64,000 nt of DNA from Gymnothorax reevesii (taxonomy: Eukaryota; Chordata; Actinopteri; Anguilliformes; Muraenidae), in assembly GCA_029721435.1 (NCBI GenBank), contig CM056581.1, positions 68,992,712 through 69,056,711 on the forward strand, given 5' to 3'. Made by a program: the position numbers and the translations under genes. Shown in pieces: positions 11,114-23,186 of this stretch; position 1 is the stretch's first letter, and each line of letters opens with the position of its first letter. Under the pieces are notes generated by a model that saw only the letters and a program-made list of their open reading frames with translations, had not been told where the DNA came from and ran no database searches.

Positions 11114-12755
11114 TTGATTTTCATTGGGACTTTCTTAGAACTGTTCCCTGACCGGACGGACGAAGACCGTGATGACCGACAACATATTGTCAGTTTAGAT
11201 CTCTCCAAGCCTGGTCCGAGCCCCTGGCTGTGTTCGAAATAGCCCCCTATCACGGATATAGTGCACTATATAGTGTATTCGCCATTTTGAAGTGTTGTTC
11301 GAATTCTTGGCCGTGTTCGAAACCGCGCTCTACGGTCAACATACTACTCTCCCTACACACTAGTCACACTACTCGGTTCTCCCTACGAGCGAACCCTTCA
11401 TTCTTCCTCTTCTTCTTCTATTGAATTATATGGTGAATAGCACACCAATTTCTGTATTACCGCCATCATCTGTGTGGTATAAAATAATGATTTACGAACG
11501 AACCCGTTTGAGAAATTAATATTTTCCATTGTGATCTATAAAATAAAATCCTCTTAACCCAACAATACGCGGAAGACCAAAGGGGGAAAAATGTGCATTC
11601 GTTTGGAGGGGATTGAAACAGGATGTTTAGCCAACCTGACTTTAGCCAACCTAAGATAGCAGTTTTCGACCCCCGACCGGCATTTCGCCGTTATGCCTTA
11701 CCTGCTGAAGATGCGGCCAAGGACACAACGGAGTCAATCGGCCCGCCGTCAGCGTTTCGTCTGTGCGCTTATGAATATTCATCAGAGGTAAGATACCATT
11801 TAAAAACAAGTTTCTACTTTCACTCAGCTTACTTACTCCCAGTGGATGATGTGAACAGATGAGAGTGAAATGTTAACCTGGCTTCAAGCAAAAAACAGTT
11901 GTCAACCAAAGAATGACCACGAAGAAAGTATTCTTTAAATTACCATTTAATGTTAATTATCATGCATAATGTTATCGTATTTCTACTTGAAACAAAACTT
12001 AAACCCAAACAGTTACGTATAATGAGCAGAACGCGCCAAATGCTCTGCAAATGAAATTGTAGGGAAAAAGTAGCCTAAATTCACATTAACCCCTTGGCGC
12101 AGTTATATACACCTGAATTCATGAATACCGAAATGTAATGGCTAAATTAATTCTGCAATTGAATTTTTGAATGTTTTACTTCAATTGAACCATTTTGGCC
12201 AGTATCTGCAATACAAATACTGAGTGATGAAGCATTAATTAAAACAGGGAAAAAACTCCTTTATTTGTATTCTGCATAAAGGGGAACATTTGAGCTCAGA
12301 TATATTAAAATAAGATACAAAAATAATAAGATGGCAAATGTGAATTTAATCTTTAAAAAAACTGTCAAAATGCAATAATTTCATAGAAATATTCTAATGA
12401 GAAATTTAATAAATTACTTCACTTTTCTTTAAAGTTTAATAAATAATTACATTATCATATAGTAAAGAAAAAGATAAAGGAAATGGCTCTTTAACTAATT
12501 GCATTAAATAGTTAACAATGTATACGAAATTATTTAACAACATTCAATACATAGTCCAATTAATAATTTAAAATATTGTCCTTTATAGTTGGGTTCGAGA
12601 GGGCCATACTGCAGGGTGAATCCCCAGGGTCCCCTGTTGCGCCTGTATTTTGAGGGAGGTGACCTGCGGAAGGACTTTCGCCCATGAAGGTCATTGCTGG
12701 TGAGCCTTATCCATCTCCTGGGAGAGAAGGTCACCAACTGTACCCACCTCCTGGA

Positions 12756-13130
12756 TGGTGTCTGCCGAGCGATGGCGGATTCCCGTGCTTGGCAGAGCCA
12801 TTCCAGGAGCCTGTCCGGAATCCTGTGGAGACCAGGTACAACACCAGGCTGTCCAGGGCACGGTGCGTGGTGGAGAAGGCAGTTGGGGTCCTCAAGACCA
12901 GGTGGCAGTTAATTTTCCTGAAGGCACTGGAGGCGAAGGTGGAGTTTGTGCCTGAGGTCATCTGTGCCTGCCTTTTCCTGCACAATGTCTGCCTCGAAAA
13001 CGGGGATGTCTTGGAGCCTGAGGTCAAAGACAAGGATGACGGGGATGATGGCGATGATACTGATGATGTTGAAGCCCACGAGCCACTCCAGCGGTCCGGG
13101 GACACCCTCAGGGACAGACTTGCAGCATAA
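12756..13130 (+). pseudogene. HARBI1-like transposase, C-terminal fragment
   Basis: The frame 12684-13130 contains, from about residue 30, DGGFPCLAEPFQEP followed by ETRYNTRLSRARCVVEKAVG and VLKTRWQL, matching the C-terminal part of the PIF/Harbinger DDE nuclease, including the Arg-rich block before the conserved …VVE…G.LK.R motif. The segment CACLFLHNVCLENGD is the usual ACCILHN-type motif. The protein ends with an acidic DDGDDGDDTDD tail and a stop at 13128-13130. The preceding ~30 residues look like out-of-frame transposase sequence, and the first two catalytic Asp regions are not found in the window, so this is a broken copy. Confidence 0.75.
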
Positions 13131-14117
13131 GTGTTTGCTTCTGATGTTCCCATTGCAGTGCTGCAAGAACATGATTTTTGTTAGTTTTTTTTTTTTTTTT
13201 TTTTGGTTTGTGTTACTCTGCCCAGGGAGTTCTTAGTTCCTGATTTATCTAAAATATTAAGAGTGATTCACCCCTGGTGTACATAGTTGTCTTATAGTTC
13301 TTTAATTATTGCCTCTTAAAAATCCAACCCCTCGTCCGAGTCATAAGAGCTGGAAACAGGTAAAGTATAGGACTGCCAGGCAGGGAGAGGTGGGTGGGTT
13401 TAGTGGGTGGTTTAACCACCTGGGCTGATACAGTAACCATGAAGTCCTGTCTTGATCTACCTGGAAACGCGCTGGCTAACAGGGCTCTGGTAAAACTATG
13501 CGGACCAATCACCTGCAATCATAAGTCATGATTACAGAAAAATTGCAGGAAGACCTATGGCTAAGTGTAGAAGTCAAAGGTCTCTCCCTAAAACATGGTG
13601 CTGGACAATGACAGCTAAAAAGAAGTTGCTCAATTCATGTATGATCGTTGCCACCTGAAAAAGAGGGGTTTTTAGTGAAGTTAGTCAACAGGTAGATATT
13701 TCACTTTTTCATGTTCCCTTGCAATATTTAATACATTTCTGCAGAGCAAAAAACAGACGCAACACCTTCCATTATTATTTAGGTTCTCTCAGGCAATGCA
13801 ATTTGTGTGTGTATTCCATGGTACTTGACAGTTTTTTCTCTCGTGCTAGGCTGTTATGCAAAATCAGACCAGAGTAATGTAAAAGTATATGAAAATACAC
13901 AATGCAATAAACCAGCTGGTCACAACTCTGATATCACTTGTCGTCGCTTACATTTTCATGGTCACTTGAAAATCAACAACGCTGTCTTTTTCCCTCAACT
14001 TTATTAACTTTTTCCCAGTTCAGAACAGAATTATACAAAAAGCATTTTTTGTTAACATTTTGATTAAGCTCACGATCCCCATCATCATCTTGTTTCATTT
14101 GTGTTGACTGCAGTGCA

Positions 14118-14420
14118 TATGATTTTTCAACTTACTTTATATTTCTGTTTGAGGTTCTCCCATTTCTGTTTAATCCACCGTGGCTCCACCTTGCCCTCCA
14201 GGCCATGCTCCTTTATTAACATTCTACAGAAACATAACATCGGTGACATCGACCTAACTGAATATAAGCATTTCCTAACGTTGCAATACACCGATAATAT
14301 TATTTACATACTGAAATCCTCTGACCGCCGCATTGAGCCCCACTGGGAAGAGCGCCTCATTGCAGGCTCTCCACGAGATGAGGCGCCCTGTATCTTCATC
14401 TGCCCCTATAAGACGGACAA
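14118..14420 (-). pseudogene. Myb/SANT-like DNA-binding protein of Harbinger element (relic)
   Basis: The minus strand reads RLIGADEDTGRLISWRACNE followed by ALFPVGLNAAVRGF, then after an interruption LIKEHGLEGKVEPRWIKQK and WENLKQKYK, ending at AAA|GTAAGT, a perfect splice donor at about 14127-14122. This is the trihelix/Myb-SANT fold of the second Harbinger protein, which binds element ends and helps the nuclease into the nucleus. The two helical blocks are separated by about 90 bp containing stops, probably an insertion. The overlapping plus-strand frame 14101-14439 is a shadow. Confidence 0.6.
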
Positions 14421-15286
14421 ACGAGCAAGATGTGCGTAGTTAGATCCAACATGCTGACAGTATATAACCGGACGGAAACGTTCTTTGCAACTCTGAAATA
14501 ATTCATTCAATACACCTTCAGCTGAATATTATTTTAGCATATATGACCCGTATTACAAATTAAGAATTTTACTCACGTTTGTATTGACGCTGCTCCTGGC
14601 TAGTGCCGTGTCGTCTCCCACAGGTTCCGATGTTTTGCTGTTAAAGTGGCTTCTTATTATTTCTCGGCGAGTTTTTTCTTGGCAGTTTACGTCGTGTTGC
14701 ATCTTGGGCAATTTGTGTATGAATAGTGTACATACGATGCACCCACAAAATATCTGCACGATCTAGTATACATCCGGGAACTTCTTTCGGACACAAACTC
14801 ACTCCCCACGCATCGGTGAACACCCTACCCCCTACCTCTGACGTAATTGCCAGTGTTAATGTACGAAGTTTCGAGCACAGGTAATTGAATAGTGAGCTTG
14901 CGATGCACCCACGAAATATTTTCCCTATCTAGCATACATCCGGAAACTTTTCGCGGTCACAAAATCACTCCCCACGAATAAAAACACCATGTCCCCTTAA
15001 TCTGACGTCATCGGTAGTGCGAGCAGAGCGAGTAGTACGTTAGTGCGCGGTTTCGAACACGGCCCTTCTCATCCACTATATAGTGGACTATAAATACCCA
15101 TAATGCACAGCGAAATCGAGTGAACAAGCGATGAACACTACATTATAGTGCTCATACCACAATGCACAGCTTTTCTGTTTTTCCACAGAAGAAGAATACG
15201 AAGAGCGAGATAGCCCAATGGACCTGTAAAACATTCTTTGATAGCTACGCTCGGCAGATATACATTCTCCAGAGTTACTGTAAAGC

Positions 15287-15358
15287 TGCTTTCACACCGG
15301 ACGTGAAACGAATTTTTCGCACGACAGATTACATTCAAAGTCAATGCAAAGACTAATT
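15287..15358. repeat. Half unit of dispersed CCGGACGCG repeat
   Basis: AAAGCTGCTTTCACACCGG begins the copy, which runs to TCAATGCAAAGAC. It matches one half of the palindromic unit at 15500-15606 and the outer part of the fold-back arm near 1925-1985. Confidence 0.6.
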
Positions 15359-15499
15359 ATTATCTGACTGGCTAATGATCGTCCTTGATATATTACCAAG
15401 CTTGTTGGGGAGCTAGCTTACTAAGCTAGCGGATTGAGCTAGAGTAGCTATTGTAGCTACGTGTAAAGCACATACCGGAAAACCATCACGGGGTCCAAC

Positions 15500-15606
15500 A
15501 TTAAAGCTGCTTTCGTACCGGACGCGTTTCGCGTGTATTGGTGTCTTTGCATTGACTTTGAATGTAATGTAATCTGCGAAAAATCCGTTTCGCGACCGGT
15601 GTGTTA
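15500..15606. repeat. Palindromic unit of dispersed CCGGACGCG repeat
   Basis: TTAAAGCTGCTTTCGTACCGG at the left faces TTTCGCGACCGGTGTG at the right; the middle contains TTTGCATTGACTTTGAATG. This is one of the most complete copies of the family in the window. Confidence 0.6.
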
Positions 15607-16125
15607 TGATGCTCGGCGTGTCCGCTCACATCACAAGAATATCCAGCGCATTTCCAGAAGCAGTCATGTTCAGAAAATTCCGGCATAGTGTCCGAAATCT
15701 CCTTTGGTCATTCCCTATGTAGTGCACTATATCATATACACGATGTAGGGGATAGGGAGTGAGTGAATGAGTGGACGATTTCGAATACAGCCCCTGACTC
15801 CGGCGCTTGTTAGCTCGCTAACATTGAGCAGATTTGCCTTACCCCCTTGAGCGCTGAATATATTTTCAAGGGATAAAATTTAGTTATCCCGAGCTGTTGA
15901 AAACCTGTGGCAACTTGTTTAAGAGAGCTCCCGCCTAAAAAATGTTAGGTTTTCAACAGCGTCGGATTTGGATATCTTACATCAGTTGCCCACGGCGCTG
16001 AAAGGGTTAAAAAGATATTGTGGCTGTTTTTGTTAATGTGTTTAAGACCCGTTTCGTTGGCTTGTTGGCCAGTTCTGGTTATTATTAGCTAACTGGACAT
16101 GAGTTATAGCGTTAGTTTTGATTGA

Positions 16126-16620
16126 TTGAACCTTTATTTAACCAGGCAAGACAGATTAAGAACAAGTTCTTATTTACAACTGCGGCCTGGCAAAGGCAGA
16201 GCCTTCTGAGGTAAAGGGGAGAAGGATTATATTAAAATAAAATAAAAAAACAAGCAAACAGTATAAACACTACACCAGGTAAACATATTAACAAAGACAT
16301 ATGCAAAGACACGGCTTAACAACACACACAAAGACATCGAGCAGCAACAAAAAGACGGGCATCATTCTGTGTTACAAGAGCAAACATCTTTAAAAAGGTC
16401 TATGATCAAGGCTTTAAAGGTCACCTTAGAGATAAGAGTCCAGCTTGATAGTTTTTTGTAACTCATTCCAATCTCTGGCTGCTGCAGACTGAAAGGACCA
16501 AAAACCTAATGCAGAGTTAGTTTTGGGACTGACATCAGAATCAAATTTGCAGAGCGAGTGTTGTTTGCGGAAGATGCAAGGCGCAAGAGTTTACACAAGT
16601 AAGGGGGGGACAGACCAAGA
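16126..16620. repeat. Interspersed repeat with TTTATTTAACCAGG motif, probably LINE 3' part
   Basis: It starts TTGAACCTTTATTTAACCAGG, a word shared with the hairpin at 39594-39979, then runs through an A-rich block and a region that looks like the 3' end of a retroelement. No coding frame is found. The classification is tentative. Confidence 0.35.
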
Positions 16621-17376
16621 AGAGTTTTGTATTAGCATGAACCAGTGAATTTTGCGGCGAGTGGGTAATGATTGCCAATTAAGAGGAGAGAATAGAGTGG
16701 AACGGTGTGTTCTGAAGGGAGCATTTGTAATAAATCGGATGTCAGAGTGGTGGAGTAGTTACAGTTTACGTACCATTTTCGCCGTCGTTATGTCACGATG
16801 CGTAATGCTGACTGAACATCATGATTCTGTCCACTAAGTTTGCCAACTGATCTCGGAGGTCAACGGGCTCGAACCATCGTCAGTGCCCACAAACTGAGAC
16901 TGACGTCTGACAACTTGTCTGCAGCTACGCCAGCCTGACATCTGTCACACTGGATACGTTTGGTATGATTGAATAGTGTGTTCGTTAGACAGTTGAATGT
17001 AGTCCTACCGAATACTAGTTGCCCTGAGGGACAATCTGAAGTTTTATCGGTAGATCGTGACTTGCGAGGCTAAATATGGTGCATTTTCCCCCAGGCACTC
17101 TACTGATAAAAACCAAGCGGTCCTGTGCAATCATTAACGTTATAAATGCAGTGACAGTCTTGCCTGTAGCGGAATGCTCAAACAAGTCTAGTTGCCTCTC
17201 TCCGATCTTCGTATATATGCGGTATAATATCCATGATCACATTTGTAGTACCGTGCGGTCTTGTGAAGTGTGTGGAATCCCGCAGTAATGCTGCTCGACT
17301 GCGCTCATTACTCCCGCTCGTCTTGGAGTCCAACACATCCACCCACTCGTTGCATGTAGGCGCCCAACTTAAGCAA

Positions 17377-18282
17377 AGGGTCATTCCATATGAAATCACC
17401 CAAGCTCCCATCTTGATGGTCCCAGAAATGCTTCATTTGGTAATATTTTGTTGCGTGTGAATTTCAGGTGGTTTCAAGTTGATATCTCGTTCCGTTCTCA
17501 TTATATGGGCCCCCAAAAAAGGGGGTGTGGCCCACGTTAACCCTCTGGTCACAGTTTGTGACCATTTTCAAAGGGTTATAACCAATGAACTAATAAGGAT
17601 ACACATTTCATTCTTTCAGGATATGTTTATTCTGTTTAATAGTCTGCAACAAACCTTTTAATATAGTGATTAACCCTTTGATTGCTTTGCAATTAACCCC
17701 TAAACATTGAAATTTGGTGCCAAACATGTCGGTTTCAAATGAAATATTATGAAAGTATCCTTAGAATGTCCCCTTTGCCATTTACATTGTTGACAGTATA
17801 CCTGACGGAGTTTCAAATGAAGGTGGAAACATCTTTCTATCTTCATCCTATTTGGAGAAACATTAACCCCTTTTCAGCTAATTACTGAAACGGTGCACTT
17901 TTTCACCCTCATTTTGACCATGTGGGCCTGTTTTGATTTTCAAAAAGTTGGCCTCAAATGAAAGCTTATTCAAAAAACTTCAAAATGCAACACAATCAAA
18001 CTTGGAACAAATACTCCTACTTGGAAAAATAAGACCCCCTTTAAGGGCTATTTGCACATTTGCACAGATAACCCTTTGAAAATGGTCACAAACTGTGACC
18101 AGAGAGTTAATGTGGGCCACGCCCCCTTTTTCGGGGTCCCATAAAATGAGAACGGAACAAGATATCAACTTGAAACCACCTGCAATTTAATTAGCTCATC
18201 ACAGGCAACAAAATATTACCAAATGAAGCATTTCTGAGACCATCAAGATGGAAGCTTGGGTGATTTCATATGGAATGACCCT
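17377..18282. mobile_element. Inverted-repeat MITE, ~200-bp arms
   Basis: AGGGTCATTCCATATGAAAT at 17377 is mirrored by the complement ending at 18282. Complementarity runs about 200 bp inward, through CCATCTTGATGGTC, GATATCTCGTTCCGTTCTCAT and GGTCACAGTTTGTGACC. The ~490-bp middle is AT-rich with no transposase. A clear target duplication was not found. Confidence 0.75.
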
Positions 18283-18727
18283 AAAGGCAACAAAGGGAGC
18301 ACCTGTGCCAACTTTACTGCTCTCTTCACTGGCCTAGATTTCTAGCGTCAAACTCTAGTTATTTTTTTTGTCCAGAGATGAGGTGAACTATTGCCGGGAG
18401 GCCTTTGGTTCATTCCTCCTTTCGAATCCGAGCCCTAATTTGCATCTGCTGAAGGAGGTTTCGTTTATAGGGATTCTGCTTCGTCCGAAAGGACGACAGA
18501 GGTCTGTTTTATGTTGAATTAAGCAAAGGGCTGACTGTGGATGCCTTGGTTATCAAACCGTATGCCCAGAAGTTTACTCTTATAAATGTTAAAGAGGTGT
18601 ACATACTGCATTTTTGTCAATCCCCTGGGATATACTTCGTGCAAATTGCCACGAATACTGGAAGTTAATGTTTTAAAAATGCAGTATAGTATATTAATAT
18701 CCAAGCTCGTTTTTAAGAGATAATGTA

Positions 18728-20333
18728 CAAAACCCAAAACCAGTGAAGTTGGCACGTTGTGTAAATCGTAAATAAAAACAGAATACAATGATTTGCAAAT
18801 CCTTTTCAACCTATATTCAATTGAATACACTGCAAAGACAAGTTACTTAATGTTCGAACAGGTAAACTTTGCAATTTTTTGCAAATATTAGCTAATTTGG
18901 AATTTGATGCCTGCAACATGTTTCAAAAAAGCTGGCACAAGTGGCAAAAAAGACTGAGAGAGTCGAGGAATGCTCATCAAACACTTATTTGGAAGATCCC
19001 ACAGGTGAACGGGCTAATTGGGAACAGGTGGGTGCCATGATTGGGTATAAAAGCAGCTTCCCTGAAATGCTCAGTCATTCACAAACAAGGATGGGGTGAG
19101 GGTCACCACTTAGTGAACAAATGCATGAGCTGATTGTCGAACAGTTTAAATACAACATTCCTCAACGAGCTATTGTAAGAAATTTAGGGATTTCATCATC
19201 TACGGTCCGTAATATCGTCGAAAGGTTCAGAGAATCTGGAGAAATCACTGCCCGTAAGCGACAAGGCTGAAAACCAACATTGAATGCCCATCACCTTCGA
19301 TACTTCAGGCGGTACTGCATCAAAAACCGACATCAGTGTGTAAAGGACATCACCACATGGGCTCAGGAACACTTCAGAAAACCACTGTCAGTAACTACAG
19401 TTTGTCACTACATCTGCAAGTGCAAGTTAAAACTCTACAATGCAAAGCGAAAACCATTTATCAACAGCACCCAGAAACGCCGCCAGCTTCACTGGGCCCA
19501 AGCTCATCTAAGATGGACTGATGCAAAGTGGAAAAGTGTTCTGTGGTCTGACAAGTCCACATTTCAAATTGTTTTTGGAAACTGTGGACGTTGTGTCCTC
19601 CGGACCAAAGAGGAAAAGAACCATCCAGACTGTTATAGGCGCAAAGTTCAAAAGCCAGCATCTGTGATGGTATGGGGGAGTATTAGTGCCCAAGGCATGG
19701 GCAACTTACACATATGTGAAGGCACCATTAATGCTGAAAGGTACATACAGGTTTTGGAGCAACATATGTTGCCATCCAAGCAACGTCTTTTTCATGGACG
19801 CCCCTGCTTATTTCAGCAAGACAATGCCAAGCCACATTCTGCAAGTGTTACAACAGCATGGCTCCGTAGTAAAAGAGTGCGGGTACTAGACTGGCCTGCC
19901 TGCAGTCGAGACCTGTCTCCCATTGAAAATATGTGGCGCATTATGAAGCGTAAAATACGACAATGGAGGCCCCGGACTGTTGAACAACTTAAGCTGTACA
20001 TCAAGCAAGAATGGGAAAGAGTTCCACCTGAAAAGCTTCAAAAATTGGTCTCCTCAGTTCTCAAACGTTTACTGAGTGTCATTAAAAGGAAAGGCGATGT
20101 AACACAGTGGTAAAAAGGCCCTGGTGCCAACTTTTTTGCAATGTGTTGCTGCCTTTAAATTCTAAGTTAATGATTATTTGCAAAAGAAAAAAGGTTTCTC
20201 AGTTTGAACATTAAACATCTTGTCTCTGCAGTGTATTCAATTGAATATAAGTTGAAAAGGATTTGCAAATCATTGTATTCTGTTTTTATCTACAATTTAC
20301 ATATCATGCCAACTTCACTGGTTTTGGGTTTTG
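18728..20333 (+). mobile_element. Near-complete Tc1-type transposon, 1.6 kb
   Basis: The element is bounded by TA on both sides (18726-18727 and 20334-20335). Its ends are inverted repeats of about 200 bp beginning CAAAACCCAAAACCAGTGAA; the outer ~130 bp are nearly identical between the two ends. One transposase gene lies between them on the plus strand. It is the best preserved DNA transposon in the window. Confidence 0.92.
19091..20113 (+). pseudogene. Tc1 transposase, intact except for two TGA stops
   Basis: This is a DD34E Tc1/mariner transposase, which excises and inserts its own element at TA. Reading from ATG 19091, TGA at 19097-19099 interrupts at codon 3. A second ATG at 19121 follows, then the HTH (AIVRNLGISSSTVRNIVERF). 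TGA at 19268-19270 falls in the linker where the family usually has Arg (ARKRQG*KP). The remaining 277 codons are open. They carry the catalytic triad in order: WSDKSTFQ (first Asp), FQQDNAKPHS (second Asp) and LSPIENMWR (Glu, 34 residues on). Both stops could be CGA to TGA transitions at CpG. The start at 19280 is an artefact of the second stop. Confidence 0.9.
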
Positions 20334-21780
20334 TATAATTTAAGTTATAATTTAGTCATGAAGTTATAATTTATCATTTTCCCCAGTTAAATTCTGTTGT
20401 GATAGACATTTCTTTCAAGACTGACTTGATGAGTTTTACCGTTTAAGAATAATTTCCTGGTTACAACACAAAAGGATGAAGGAGATGGGTTGTATTTAGT
20501 AAAATGAGTTCAAGAGATGTAGTTTTCAGAATTAGCATTAAAAATTAAATGTAAATGGCCTAGTCAAATCAGATTTATGCTATGGACAAATGCAGACGCT
20601 GAAACAAATGCTGATGATTTAATGCTTAGAGTTGGCCAAGACCCTCAATCTTTGGCTCAGCCAATGAGCATTGATTGCTGGGGCTTTCCATGAATCAACG
20701 GTCTGCTACATATCAGTTGCGGGTACATAAAGATGTCCTCTGTCTGATAGCTGCTTTGAGATCTGATTAATTGGTGCTGAATTCAGTCTGCTGCAAAGAA
20801 TCATTAACGAGAATGTTGATTGCAAGAGCTTCTGCAGTTATGACCTTTCTATCAGCGGCCACAGATTTTTATAAGTCCATCCGTGAATTTTACAAAAAGA
20901 CACATCTAAACTTATTCTGTTTTATGAATCTGTCATTCTATCCGCTGCTTAAGGACTAGGATGAACACATTTTTTTTTCTCGATTTGGCCGCGATTGCCG
21001 CCATTGTCTTTGGAATTGAGCGCGCGTGTGCACTTCGTGTAGATTCTTTGCTTTTATTTTGCAGTGTTTTTCAAGTTTTGGTTTATCTGTAGAATTGATG
21101 GCACTTTTCACCCACACCCCCCCTGGTTTCAGGGGACCAGAATATTTGGGACAGGTGGCCTAGCAGGTGTTTCTGATGAATCGGGTGCATTAAATTGCTT
21201 CCTTTGTGCAGGTTTCAGGATTTAATCTTGATTCGGGGCTTTTTATTGTAGTTTGTTTTTGTCCTTTGTCAAGCAGAGCAGCCTTGTAACGGCATATGAA
21301 GCTCCATGAGAGATCCTGTGAAGTAGTGGGAAAAAGGTCTTCTTTACAGATTCTGGTGACCCAGACTTTCATTGTCAGTTATTTGGCCCTCTGTTGACAA
21401 AGCCAATCAAAGGCATCAAATGAAGACAAGACTGAGTGCTTGCATGAAACATCATGGAGTAAGCAGTTGCACGCATCACAGTAATGAGCAAATGCCCGCA
21501 AAGCCAATTGTCCTAATCACTGTAGCGCCCTAAAAGAGGCAGAATTTTTACTTTTGATGTGTATAGACTGCAGTTTATCCCAGCCATCGTGTTGCTGACT
21601 GTATTCATGAGGCATGAGGAACTGTGAGTGCTCCTTTTATACCGCTGCCTCACATCTCTCTCCCTCTTTCTCTCTCCCTTTTTCCCACTCCATCTTTCTC
21701 CACCTCCATCTCTCCTCACCCATTTTGTTCTCCTGTCTGGTGGTCCCTCTCTCTCCCTCTTTCATACCGTCTCTCTGCAG

Positions 21781-21947
21781 TACCAGGCCAGTGGACAAGC
21801 CGAAAGAACTGATAATCCCTCTCATCAGTAAGAATCGCTGGTATAAATCGGACGGGCCCAGGAAAGGCACTGGGGAGGATGGTAACCTTCGACCTGATGT
21901 GGAACAGGATTCGGTGGAGTCGCAAGCAGTCAAGGAGCTCATTGAAG
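21781..21947 (+). CDS. gpkow: gpkow exon 2
   Basis: The exon follows an exceptionally long pyrimidine tract (about 21630-21780) and the acceptor CTCTGCAG. It begins with the last base of the split Ser codon. The peptide starts [18 protein letters not shown] and ends [10 protein letters not shown], matching the vertebrate GPKOW region with PKEL.IPLI and QAVKELI. It ends GAAG|GTCATT in phase 1; the donor GTCATT is weak for the +3 to +6 positions. The reading frame stays open upstream of the acceptor, but that part is only translated pyrimidine tract. It gives 167 bp of coding sequence without known catalytic function; the region lies N-terminal to the G-patch. Confidence 0.92.
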
Positions 21948-23186
21948 GTCATTAATATTTATGAGTATTATAAAGCACAGGGGCTGCAGGAGTGACCCCT
22001 GTGAAATGGAATGTGCCGGTGCGGACTGTGGCCGGCAGCCTTTCGAGAGCTGAGAGTAAATGGATTTGTGCTGCTGAGGGATACGGGAGGGAAATGGTTG
22101 CTGTGGGTTAGCATCGCTTGTTGCTCATGCCACAGGTCATCCGGGTGCTCGTCATCCGCATTGTAAATGAGCTCCTGACCGGGTCTGCTCCGCCCTCATT
22201 CAAAGCTCATGACATTTAAAGCCAGGAGCGGAAAGCTGCAGCGGCTTACAGGCCTGCGTTTCGGAAGAGAACTGCAAAACTGTCTGTGCTCTTCTCCTGA
22301 GATGGGAGCATAGGAGTTGCGCATGAACATGCTTACACAGAGTTTCCTGATTGGTCTTTCAATATTCTGGTTGTATTAGAGATGCTAAATTTAATTTAAA
22401 AAGAATATCATCATCACTACTTTGGAACTGGTCAGTGAAAGTTGTGAGGGTGATCTTAAGGGTGTGACGTGCGGTGTGTTGGAAGCCCTACAGTGATTTG
22501 TGCCATATCACCTGCACTGAGATCTCCTGAAAGTGGTCTGACCTGTTCTTCCGTGAGGAGACTGACTCTCACGGGCACTTTTCTGTTTTGGATACATAAA
22601 CAAATACTCAGTTGTCTGTTGAATGGAAAGTACAATCCCAATTCCAAAATAGTTGGGACAAAGTGTAAATTGTGAAAAAAATCAAAACGCAGTGAATTTC
22701 AAATCACACCAGCCAGTATTATATTCACAATAGAACAGAGATAACATGGCATATGTTGAAATTGAGAAATAATCGCAATTTTATCCACAAAATTAGCTCA
22801 TTTCAAATTTGACGGCTGCTACAGGTCTCAAAAAAGTTGGGACAGAGGCCTGTTTACCATGGTGTAGCATTCTTTTTAACACATAGTGGAGGTGTCTGGG
22901 CATTGAGGAGACAAATTTCTTGAGTTTAGCCATTGGAATTTGATCCCGCTCTTGTTTAATATAGGCTTCCAGCTGCTGGAGAGTTTTGGGTCTCTTTTGA
23001 TGGACTTTTTGTTAAATTATGCGCCAAATGTTCTCAATCGGTGAATAATCAGGACTGCAGGCAGGCCAGTTCAGCACACGGCCTCTTTTACTACGAAGCC
23101 AGGCTGTTGTAATAGCTGCAGTATGTCGTTTTGCATTGTCCTGCTGAAATACACAAGGCCTTCCCTGGAATAGATGTCATCTAGAG

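Larger units (their letters stand above)
11309..15064. mobile_element. Inner PIF/Harbinger element, target duplication CTT
   Basis: The 20-bp terminal inverted repeat GGCCGTGTTCGAAACCGCGC at 11309 is matched perfectly by its complement ending at 15064. The trinucleotide CTT flanks both sides (11306-11308 and 15065-15067). The ~3.76 kb element contains relics of both typical Harbinger proteins: a HARBI1-like nuclease on the plus strand and a Myb/SANT-like protein on the minus strand. Its terminus is a close relative of the outer element that it interrupts, so one family member jumped into another. Confidence 0.8.
11226..15792. mobile_element. Outer PIF/Harbinger-like MITE, target duplication CCT
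   Basis: The left terminus GGCTGTGTTCGAAAT (11226) is mirrored by ATTTCGAATACAGCC (ending 15792). The flanking trinucleotide CCT occurs at 11223-11225 and again at 15793-15795, a 3-bp duplication as made by PIF/Harbinger elements. Removing the inner element (11309-15064) leaves about 0.8 kb with ACTATATAGTG palindromes near both ends. The right portion also holds two copies of the CCGGACGCG unit (15287-15358 and 15500-15606). Confidence 0.7.
10857..21780 (+). other. gpkow: gpkow intron 1 (10.9 kb)
   Basis: It starts GTGAGT and ends in a long pyrimidine tract followed by CTCTGCAG. It contains a small palindromic MITE, nested Harbinger-type elements, an inverted-repeat MITE and a Tc1 element. 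Stretches without clear features are 15793-16125, 16961-17376, 18283-18727 and 20336-21600; I see only AT-rich or unclassified sequence there. Confidence 0.85.

Noticed and set aside
21614..21780. Coding extension upstream of gpkow exon 2
   Set aside because: The sequence is a pyrimidine-rich splice tract, and the acceptor CTCTGCAG gives the correct phase with exon 1.
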